NCBI GenBank assembly: GCA_023627715.1
Contig: JAMAHW010000215.1
Coordinates: 1 to 15,506, forward strand
DNA: 15,506 bases
Direction of reading: 5' to 3'
Source of the DNA: Periconia sp. R9002
Lineage: Eukaryota; Ascomycota; Dothideomycetes; Pleosporales; Periconiaceae
Shown here: positions 7,729 through 15,506 of the stretch, one piece after another
Layout of the letters: each line of letters begins with the position of its first letter
Position numbering within the stretch: the first letter of the stretch is position 1
The notes under the pieces: generated by a model
The model's input: the letters and a program-made list of their open reading frames with translations, nothing else
Told to the model about the DNA's origin: nothing
Database searches by the model: none
Position numbers and translations under genes: made by a program

Positions 7729-10376
7729 TCAGGTCAATTTGCTTGGCGGAGAGCTTAGTAATGATCCCAAATGTACCGGTATTCTTTTCCGAGCGTCTCC
7801 AATCCAAGACTGAATCATTGGTATCCAGGAATCAAAAACTCCACGTTTCATAATCGCCTCACTAATGTCAAACGATCGTTTAGCCTGCTGTTCATCACCA
7901 ACTTCCAGACAGTCGAGCGACTTCAAAAGGTGAATGACTGCAGTGGTAAAGCCTTCAGGTTTGAAGCTTTTGTAGCTGAGTGCAGTGCGTAATGTCAAGT
8001 CCCACTCCTGAACAGCTTCGGGGAAGCGAGATTGATAATGATATATTTGCGCCGAGGCGATGAGGCATCGCACGTGTAGTAACTCATCGGTGATGTCACT
8101 CATGTCAGGGACAGCCTTGAAGATATCGTCGAGCTCGATCAGTATGGCGCGTGCCTCTTCATATCGTTGCTGCTGGATGTCTGCCGTGACCATGGAAACT
8201 AGCAGACGCCTGAGGAACCTTGGTTTCGTAACGTTCTTCCTTTCAATCTCGATTTGCTTGCCTAGCAAGCTGTGAACCATCTCCGGTTGGCCGAGGTCAC
8301 AGTATACGTCAGCTAGACTGCATATTAATTGGGGAAAAATGGCTGCCGCAGGAGAAACCACTTCAAGGCACAGATTCAATCTTTCTTCAACATCCTGAAA
8401 CAGGCCTTGCGCTCTGAAGATCTTACAGCTCGTGATAGTCCTAGCCGGAACGATTTTCAGCTCCATCGGTGAAGGATCAACTGAATGGGTCCAGTGATCA
8501 ATCTCCTCAATAGCCGTGACGCATCTGTCGCATTGTACCAAGTTCTCTAGATGGGAGCGATGTAACTGCCCGTACAAAGTATGTAAACGTTTATCAGAGC
8601 TGTCCACTTGTAATTGTCGATAGAAAAAGGGAATACAGTCGTTGCTAGGTTCGCTGCATGCACAGCAAGCGTCATGGATGATCCGCTCAGAATCATCAAA
8701 GTCTGCGCCAAGACGTTGCGCAACACTCTTCTGGTATGCCAGTTCTAGCATCTGGTGCTGAGGGGAGTCGTCGTCAACAAAGCCAGACAAAAAAAACAAT
8801 GCTTTTTGTCGAACCCGCGGAACTCTCGATGCTGCCAGCAACACCTCGCATATATCTTCACGGAAAGAAGCTGACAGGTCTGTCTCGACGGTGTCCAACA
8901 GGTGATTCAGTAAAGGAAAGAAGCTCCGGACCAAGGAGGAAAAACTGGGGGACAATTCCCAGTCGTCCTCTCTGGGAAAAATGAAACAGAGCCATTTGAG
9001 CGTTTCGATCGAACATTGCAACCTTTGGGATTCATTCAACGGTTGTTTACCATTGAAGTTTCCATCTTGCTCTCGGACTGCGAGATGGATATTGTCGATG
9101 TTTGAGATGAGATCAAACGACTGTCCACCAAGGCCAACCTCAAGCGCTGTAATCCTGCGTTCCGTACCAGCATTGGTCCATCGTAGATGAGGCTGGCTCA
9201 CACGCTCGAACATGTTTGTGTGGATGATTTCAGGGCCAAGTGCTCGCAAGAAAGTGATGAGAGCCTCCAGACGTAAAGACTCTGTAAGGGAAGGCTCTAT
9301 TGGTGAAAGTGAGGCTTGTGGTGAGTTTCGCAAGCCATTTAAGCTCATCACGGTAGAGTCATCATTATATCCAAGGGCATGGTTTATGGTTTCGATGCTA
9401 TCCTTGATTAGGTCTGATTTCGGCGCTTTTGTTAGGTTACATACCGTAAAGAAGAGTCCCATTTTGCTATTAACTTTGCAATGGAGAACTCAATGTGATC
9501 AAATGGTGTAGGCCCATTGTTTTTGGCTTGCAAATTTTTAACAGCCTCTTCGGCATTTTTCGAGGAAAAGTATCTATACCCATAGGGACGTCGCGGTCCA
9601 CCTACTTCTATAAGCAGCAGCTCTAGAAGCAAGGCTAGGTACTTACAATAACAGAAGAGTAAAGTTGCGTTAGCAACCGACCAGCCGGCTTTAACTAGCC
9701 GCAGTACTACCTCTTTATGGATTCGGCGCGTGCAGCTCCGTACCTCTTGTAGATATCTCTTGGTCTTGCTTTCATTATCTGATGTCTCGTTTCTGTCTTC
9801 GTTTTCAACCAAGATCACCTTCATAATTCTGTTAAGTTCATCAAGGGAGATGACTTTCGAATATTGCAATGCCACACAGTATGAGAGAAATGTAAAAAGG
9901 TGCACCCGGGATAATATATCGGTCTCTTTGGCTTTTTTCATCCACGACGCAGTCTTGCGAGCATAGTGTTCTACCCTATGAAGCGTATCTAGCAGGCTAG
10001 GCCTTGTCTGGCTACAAGCTGCCGAAAATTCGTGTTCCATCTGCGCAGAGATGGTTGAGATCGTAATGCCAGCATTCTGAAGCGTTAAGTTCCAGTCGTT
10101 AGGTACATCGTGAATGAAACCGTTCACGCTATGCCTTGTCCTGTTCAGCCTTGGTCTCTTCCTTCGCCCGTTTTGATCCTTCGAGTTACCAGAGAATGGA
10201 ATAATTTGCAACTCATTGGTAGGATTGTGCTGCGATGCCTTGGGAGAGGTGGACGTGGGCAAATTTTCTAGAGCCTGATTGAGTGATGCACGTGCATCTC
10301 TAGGAATGACCTCGCAGTTCGGATGATGCTGTTCGTACAGGCGTATGATACGCTGTAAGGACTCGATGTCAGCCAT
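7729..10376 (-). CDS. Large hypothetical protein, 866 aa, helical-repeat-like C-terminal half
   Basis: Exons 10376-9445 and 9397-7729, joined by a 47-nt intron (9444-9398, donor GTATGT, acceptor GATAG, CTAAC and CTAAT words inside). This choice keeps the frame (WDSSLR then IETINHALGYND). The open frame reaches 10427, but the first ATG is at 10376 (MADIESLQRIIRLYEQHHPN). A basic cluster GRRKRPRLNRTR at about residues 70-81 could be a nuclear localisation signal. From about residue 500 on the protein is a series of paired helices with small and aromatic residues at regular spacing (for example CSLADVYCDLGQPEMVHSLL and RYEEARAILIELDDIF), typical of TPR-like solenoids that bind other proteins. 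A CACCACS-rich centre (HDACCACSEPSNDC) has several Cys but no clear metal motif. I do not recognise the family, and no catalytic domain is visible. An internal GTAAGT at 9646 is not used in a frame-consistent way. Confidence 0.7.
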
Positions 10377-11795
10377 GTGGGATAGAAGATGAAGCAGCGC
10401 AGCAGATGGGCTTGCGTAATTTTCCACAAGCTAAGTTCCGCACAACCATCTAGCTCATTACGCACCTGAATTTAAGGTCACATTTGTTAATTGTCCAGCC
10501 ACACATCGCCCGTCCTTTCTCGCACACGGACGACCCTAACTAGAATTAATTTGGAATGGTGGATCAAATTGCGAATAACAGAATAACACAGTAACGAGGT
10601 ACTGTAAGAAGCTTTCAATAGTAACAGCACAGATGCATTCCAAGAAGTGGGCTGTAATTTAAAGTGATCACATAGAAGCCTTAAGGGCTTCTGGCCTATG
10701 CTTGTATACATGAGGTCTTGCTGCTCGTGGACGAACGCTCATCAGTGAGCCCCCTCATGGTGAGTGAGGAGTCATTGATCATCAGTGAGCGCTCTTCCGC
10801 AAGCGTGTATTCATTGGTTCGTCGGTCAACTGAGCATACCACGTGACTTGGCCGTCGAAACTGCCTTCGTGAGGCGCAGTACATTTCTTCTGCCTTTTTA
10901 AGCCTTATGGTATGAACAGGGTGATAGGTTGTGGTTTCAGCCTCCCTGAGGTCTTACCATTGCTTCTTGTCTACGCTATATACATAAGGAGAGCTCGTTG
11001 AGCTTATCGCAATCCTACACAAGTCGCAGCGTGAGAGTAACCCATGATAGGTGCACCACTGTGGAATAGCTCGTTATGCCAAGGGCGAGCCCTAATCACA
11101 CATGATATATATACTCTGCTCGATTTCTCGGTGGCTGATTGGCTCCGCTTCGCGTTCAAGCTGGCCCTCGGACCCCGCATCGTGCAGATCTGCGCCAGCG
11201 CGATGCCCCCATTCATTATTCGCCGCTGTTGCTTGGCCGGCTCAATCTCGGCTTAGGCCTGCCTTGCTGCGTAGCGAAAACACCGCACTCACAAATCCAT
11301 CCTAACAGTACGCTTTTAGGCGAGAAATACCAACCTTTATAAAATATACTCTACTTTACCCTTGTTTTACACCACCACAACAACCAATAAGAGAAATCTA
11401 AACAAATAGGATTATTCTTCAACATACTCTATTCCAGCTGCTAGAGATACAGAAAATTGAAATACAAGGGAAGGCCATCGTAAAGAGTAGAGTAGGTAGA
11501 CTTACTGAGTGCTGTGTTTCTTTGCACCCGTGTGTTGGAGGGGTACTTCCACTTTGAGCGACTAGGTAACTAACCAATACTGTGTAGAGGAGGCGCCACA
11601 TGAAGAGCGTGGCACCAAGCCTGCAGCTTGGCATCCGTTAGCGCGGGGACCTGCGGCATTCTCGTCCTGTTGTAATTTTGCCTCATGCCAATGAAGTCTG
11701 TTTTTTTGTCGATGACTCTCTGCTCTCACCAATTTTACCATCAATTCACCCCCACTCATTCAGCTGCCAGTTACCACACTCTATGCCAGATAGGG
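10377..11795. other. Gene-poor stretch of 1.4 kb with a GC-rich block
   Basis: I see no supportable gene. The frame of the large minus-strand gene remains open to about 10430 without an ATG, so a further 5' exon is possible. Around 10737-10794 there is a cluster of short repeats and palindromes (ATCAGTGAGC at 10741-10750 and 10781-10790, GAGCGCTC at 10787-10794). An E-box CACGTG lies at 10840-10845 and a TATATA at 10977-10982. A GC-rich block (about 11135-11290) is open in all three plus-strand frames at once, which reflects composition rather than coding. The rest is AT-rich. Short frames at 10487-10884 and 11004-11759 lack any domain signal. Confidence 0.45.
10737..10794. repeat. Cluster of TGAGC/GCTCA repeats and palindromes
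   Basis: Two copies of ATCAGTGAGC are 40 bp apart. The first is preceded by GCTCA, giving a 5-bp stem with a 4-base loop, and the second runs into the palindrome GAGCGCTC. Further GTGAG words lie between. It may be a regulatory cluster or the edge of a small element; no function is assigned. Confidence 0.45.
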
Positions 11796-12073
11796 ATGGC
11801 TGCAACGCCCATGTCGGGCCGTGCACATAGCCGCGCAGTTAAACCCTGCGTCGCTTGCCGCAGGAAGAAGGTTTGTGTCATTGACCATAGCGAATAGTGA
11901 TATTGCAAGACTAACCTTGGTAGATTATATGCAGCGTAGAGAGGCCTAAGTGCAAGCACTGCAAGAGATCTCGTATCCCGTGCATCTACCAACCCACTGA
12001 TGCCCTCACCATGCGTACTGGGATGTCCGACGAACGGGTTCAACGAGGTGTGAATGTAGCAATGCCAGTATGA
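11796..12073 (+). CDS. Tiny Zn2Cys6 (Gal4-type) zinc-cluster protein or remnant, 79 aa
   Basis: Exons 11796-11896 and 11935-12073, with a 38-nt intron that has a clear CTAAC branch site (GACTAACC) and a GCAG acceptor; the donor GTGATA is weak. The spliced protein reads KPCVACRRKKVCVID, then VERPKCKHCKRSRIPCIYQP, a fungal DNA-binding zinc cluster. Its six cysteines are spaced C-x2-C-x5-C-x12-C-x2-C-x6-C. The canonical second spacing is x6, so one residue seems to be missing after KKV. The protein stops about 30 residues after the cluster, without the dimerisation coil or regulatory region of full transcription factors (normally several hundred residues). It could be a decayed 5' fragment, an unusual small DNA-binding protein, or a gene with 3' exons I cannot find. 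It lies 68 bp upstream of the BTB gene in the same orientation. Confidence 0.55.
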
Positions 12074-12141
12074 TGATTTTTCACACCATGTATCTATTTT
12101 TAGCGTGAGCGGATGCATTCTAACACTAACTCTAGTCTATA

Positions 12142-12836
12142 ATGGAGCCTGCGAGCATAAAATTTGTGAGCAGGTATGGGCTTACGTGGTCTTAACTATC
12201 TCACAGCAAGATTAATTACATGACCAGCATGTTCAACAAAGAAGACTATTCGGACGTTACTGTTCTCATACAGGGCACCAAGCTCTACGCACACCGTTTT
12301 GTCATTTGTGTTCAGAGCCAGTTCTTTGCAAATGCTTTTCAGGGCAAGAAGTTTATCGAGGGTGAAAGGGGCGAGATCAAGTTCGATGAAGGTAGTGCAA
12401 TAGCTCACTGGAGAGTGTTCGAATATCTGTACACCGGCAGCTATTCAGACAACCTCAAGGTAAAAGGATTAGAAGGTAAAGACCTCAGTGCAACCCGCAT
12501 TCCTCAGGTACTTACTTCAACTCAGAAGATTTAGAGATGTTGAAACATCCCCGAGTTTATGCTTTGGCTGATATGATTTTCATAAGAGAACTGAAAGTAC
12601 TTGCTCTGACCAAACTTAAGCATCAACTCAAGGTGGATTGGCGGAGTAGAACCTTTCCGGAATGCGTTAGAGAAATCTATGCTATCACCGGAAGCTCTAG
12701 TTCCATGCGCTCAGCCGTCGCTCAAATTGCTGCAGAACACGGGAAAGAGTTGCAGGGAGAAAAAGTGTTCCTCGATCTTCTACGCGATGGCGGGGATTTT
12801 GTAGTGGATTTCTACCAGGCACTGCAGCTTTCCTAG
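12142..12836 (+). CDS. BTB/POZ domain protein, 203 aa
   Basis: Model: exons 12142-12173, 12207-12475 and 12526-12836. The second intron is 50 nt (GTAAAG to CTCAG) and restores the frame as VKGLEEDLEMLKHPRVYALADM. The first is only 33 nt (GTATGG to CACAG, CTTAAC branch), so the protein may instead start at the ATG at 12220 (MTSMFNKEDYSDVTV). The fold is clear: YSDVTVLIQGTKLYAHRFVI, SQFFANAFQGKKFIEG, then WRVFEYLYTGSYSD, the usual strand-helix order of fungal BTB proteins. After it comes the helix RVYALADMIFIRELKVLALT and a helical tail. BTB domains mediate dimerisation and often bind Cullin-3 to recruit ubiquitin ligase substrates. Many fungi have large families of such short proteins with unknown targets. 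Length and order fit the family. I am confident of the domain, less of the first exon. Confidence 0.8.
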
Positions 12837-13782
12837 TTAGAAAAACTAATTTTCGAAGATAAGTTCACCTTCCGATATTCTACGACTTCAAGGACAGTGA
12901 AATTAATCATGTTGTGTTGGCGTTGGGAATACCAAAAGGCTCCGTAGAATTAAGGGTCTTTTCCGTTGAATTCGTAGCATCTATCGCATTTAAAGTGCTG
13001 CATACTGTCAAGTAAACACACGCTAATATGAGGGGGTCTCGCATTGATTCCCGCAGTGGGTTCCTCCGAGCAGGACTCTAGGTCCAATAGTTAATGTTAC
13101 TACATATGTACTTCTTAGTTCGTCACACAAACAGCCTGCAGCGCCTTCCCCGCGCGGGCGCGCTTGTGTGTTCTATCACGGTCATGCACTCTGAGAGCAT
13201 GAGCCGTTACTACGCGCTAGCTAATACTTACTACACTGCATTCTTTCCAGTTCAAATGTCAACCGTCACACTTGCTCATCCTTTGCTTAACTCCATGCTC
13301 AATATAGTAAATATAGTAAGAATTAATGCACCACTTTGCAGCGCAAGCTGCATAGCTTCAAGGGCCTCGTATCCGCAGGGCGCTTCCGGCGTCGTGTGTC
13401 TCTTAGTCGGCAGCACTAGCCGAGGCACGTTTATGGACAGCTTGCTCCTTTGTACCTATTCACTCGGAAACGGTGCTTGGAGCTGGCTTCACTATCCGCA
13501 TCTGCCTCTTCTCTGTATGCTGCATATTGCTCGTGTGGCTGCAGTCATCCAGTATCTTTCGCAAACTTGATCGTGGCCTTGACTGCTGCTGTATCTGCCT
13601 TCCATCGCTCTATCGGTGATGAGTGCAATTGCAGCCAATGCAAATCGAAGGCGAGCCTTGCTAGAGGTTCCTGAGCAGTCCTGACACAGATGCCTAAATT
13701 GATGATCCAGATACAGCAGCATCAGATCGAGGCGGTCCATGGCGGTGAGTCGTAAGTTTGAAACTCAAGATTCGTTATCATG
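12837..13782. other. Gene-poor stretch between the BTB gene and the nuclease-like pseudogene
   Basis: No supportable gene. A plus-strand frame over 13094-13570 is Ser/Leu/Cys-rich with no domain signal. A minus-strand frame over 13492-13740 starts plausibly (MDRLDLMLLYLDHQFRHLCQ) and could contain a piece of the 3' end of the adjacent pseudogene, but it does not match the family tail I know. A short tandem AATATAGTA repeat is at about 13303-13319. Confidence 0.45.
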
Positions 13783-15506
13783 TCAGGTCGGGATATGCAC
13801 AGCCAGTATCCGGTAAGTCTTCATAACCGACAGAGTATCCCCTCTCAGTGAACTGCAAAATATCCTGGCTATGTCAGCATTCAAGAACGCCTTAGTAGTT
13901 AAAGTATGCATACAATGTATGTCCCTTTACCAGCTGCAAAATAGAGATACCAATGATGATTCAACACGATAATGACTGGCAGTGTTATCACACGGTAGCC
14001 CTCGTCGCTGGCGAGCTGGCGAACCCGCTCATGCCACGCACTAAGCCATATGCCAATCTGTACCCTGGCTTCTTCCTCACTCCCATTGACCTTGACTTCA
14101 ATGGATATTATGGTAGGATCTCGGCAGAGCGGTGCGTAGAGTGATTGATTGACTGTGCGAAAATTATTGGGTTGGTTTCTTAGCCAATCTAAAAGAGAAT
14201 CATTCGGGATCGTTTGCGGGACAAGGTTTACAGCAAAGTCGAAAAGTCGGGAATCCGAGTATCGGTCGCCGGTCCGGGGTGAGCATTCTTTAACAGGGAG
14301 GGCGTGCGATCTTAAAATTAGCAGCTGAGCTCACCATACGGGAAGTACATACATCTGCTTAGGCTCCATATGCGGCTGGTGGCGAAAAGCCATGTCTAAC
14401 AGCGGTCACTGTACTGAGCAATACCACTGCGGCTCGTGGTCTCCAGTAGTGGACAATGAAACAGCTGAAGTCTGCACTCGTTTCATGGCGTCTAGTTCGA
14501 CCATCAGATCAAAATCATCACGATCTGTGTTGTATGTCCAATGAGAATGCTTCTTCGCACCGGGGACGCGGTCCTGTACATTCAGCCAGGAGATTTCCTA
14601 TAAGAATACTATATTACCTGTATCTTTGATGGAACCACTCCCACGTTCTTGCATAGTCCTGGGAGATCCTCGACCAGCGCGCGTATGTCTTCTGGCAGAT
14701 CGTCTTGTTCTAGGTCCATGATACGGTATTTGACTGGCTTGTTTAAGAGTTGTAGGTCGCTATATGTCTTCGCTGGACTTGTCGCACGCTTCGACCTGGA
14801 CTTTCCGGATTGTGCAGAAGAGGCGCTTGAATTGGTATTCGGTGGGTAGAAGATGGGACGTTGGGCGAGTGTTGATATACGAGCTAGGTGAGACGATGTT
14901 CTCTGAATTATTGCCCATAGCCAACGCAGCCAGATCCAGCGGCGGCTGATTGAACCGGTACTGTCGACCTCACCTCTCCGGTTTTGGTGTTGTCGCATTC
15001 TCTTCCATCGTAACACTCTCCTCTTCGTAGCCCTCATCTGACTGGAGGCTATTCTTCTTGTGCTGACTTTGTCTAGTGGGCGATGATCGCTCAGTTTTGT
15101 TCTTCCATCGCGGAGAGCGACAATTCATATTCGCATGTGTAGGCTGTAGCGGTCGGCGTCGCTTGGCCTGTTGTGCCTGCGGGGATGGGCTATGAGCTCG
15201 TTTTTGAGACGGGCAAGGTGAGGCTGATTGATCAACAAGCCGTCCGCGAATGACAGCAAAATCGAATGTTGGGTGAGGTGTTTTCGGACACCACAAAGGG
15301 CTGGAGTCGCAGCTGAGCATGGGAACGCAGAGGGTGAAGTGGAGAGCGGAAAGCTTGGTGAGATGAGCGACAACGCGATTGTTTGTTGGTGATGTCGTCG
15401 TCGCGTCGGCGTCTGTAGATGCCGATGTACTACCGTGTCCGTGCACCCAATGCACGGATTCATCAAATGCACGCCGAACACCCGAGGCGTCAAACCACCC
15501 TAATTT
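13783..15506 (-). pseudogene. Fungal PD-(D/E)XK nuclease-like gene (PDDEXK_12 type), degenerate, runs off right edge
   Basis: The coding path reads leftwards from the window edge. From 15506 to about 14829 one frame gives a low-complexity N-terminal region (SQKRAHSPSPQAQQAKRRR, LQSDEGYEEESVTMEEN, then FNQPPLDLAALAMGNNSEN), interrupted by TGA at 14972-14970. A frame change near 14829 leads to KPVKYRIMDLEQDDLPEDIR, ending at a 44-nt intron (14617-14574). The next frame, 14573-13899, has two TGA codons (14408-14406 after YCSVQ, and 14333-14331 after LPVW) but is otherwise continuous. It contains the catalytic core: LFDFAVNL supplies the Asp, IISIEVKV the E-x-K, followed by QIGIWLSAWHERVRQL and TLPVIIVLNHHWYLYFAAG. 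A further piece (GDTLSVMKTYRILAV, to 13783) matches the family's last helix in another frame. The family is fungus-specific, often multicopy, and of unknown role. The three stops and frame change argue for a pseudogene; sequencing error is less likely. No start codon is visible before the edge. Confidence 0.8.

Noticed and set aside
8736..9511. Plus-strand frames of 69-99 codons
   Set aside because: They are antisense to the large minus-strand gene, whose reading is longer, spliced in frame and compositionally natural.
9607..9645. Candidate 39-nt intron with a GTAAGT donor inside the large gene
   Set aside because: Removing it creates an in-frame TAA at the junction, while retaining it keeps the frame open; I treat it as coding.
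11004..11342. Several overlapping frames on both strands
   Set aside because: They arise from the GC-rich block, where stops are rare in every frame, and none has a recognisable motif.
13094..13570. 158-codon plus-strand open frame
   Set aside because: It has no domain signal, a Ser/Leu/Cys-rich composition, no splice-supported extension, and lies in a gene-poor stretch; judged a chance frame.
13953..14144. 63-codon plus-strand frame that looks protein-like
   Set aside because: It is the antisense of the conserved nuclease-like core; the minus-strand reading carries the recognised motifs.
14942..14969. 28-nt GT-AG stretch that would bypass the TGA at 14970 in the nuclease-like gene
   Set aside because: It is too short for a functional intron, and the frame after the TGA still matches the upstream frame, so a stop mutation is simpler.
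1..15506. tRNA, rRNA, CRISPR or long terminal repeats
   Set aside because: I looked for B-box-like GGTTCRANTCC words, regular spacer-repeat arrays and paired long repeats and found none that hold up by eye.

Overview
The window looks like nuclear DNA of a filamentous ascomycete (Pezizomycotina). Genes lie on both strands with wide spacing. They are interrupted by short GT-AG introns (about 38-50 nt, many with CTAAC/CTGAC-type branch sites), and there are no operon-like runs or ribosome binding sites. Several families are typical of or specific to fungi: an OrsD/DUF3505-type protein, a Zn2Cys6 zinc cluster, and a fungal PD-(D/E)XK nuclease-like protein (PDDEXK_12 type). Family calls come from reading translations and motifs by eye; no database search was run.

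Left part (1-4.7 kb): a short-repeat upstream region, then an unrecognised intron-less gene (650-1570, +). A roughly 1.2 kb non-coding stretch follows with a TATA-like box, a 36-bp tandem duplication and CCCCCTTT-type repeats. Next is a frameshifted and apparently 3'-truncated OrsD/DUF3505-family gene (2769-4614, +), probably the relic of a dispersed multicopy element.

Middle (5.1-10.4 kb): the most gene-like part, with three spliced genes on the minus strand. They are an F-box-like protein (5131-6152, one intron), a pterin-4a-carbinolamine dehydratase with all three catalytic histidines and a basic, possibly mitochondrial N-terminus (7085-7698, two introns), and a large unrecognised protein with a helical-repeat-like C-terminal half (7729-10376, one intron). 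The dehydratase start lies only about 30 bp beyond the stop of the large gene. Two small protein-like stretches of uncertain status lie between the F-box and dehydratase genes.

Right part (10.4-15.5 kb): a roughly 1.4 kb gene-poor stretch with a GC-rich block. It is followed by a tiny Zn2Cys6-cluster gene or remnant (11796-12073, +) and a BTB/POZ gene (12142-12836, +) in the same orientation. After another roughly 0.95 kb gap comes a degenerate PDDEXK_12-type gene on the minus strand that runs off the right edge (13783-15506). It carries three in-frame TGA codons and at least one frameshift, yet keeps its D...ExK catalytic signature.

I see no shared pathway among the genes. Two decayed fungal-specific, multicopy-type genes flank a housekeeping-like core, which suggests an accessory or repeat-associated region. 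No tRNA, rRNA, CRISPR array or complete transposon was found.
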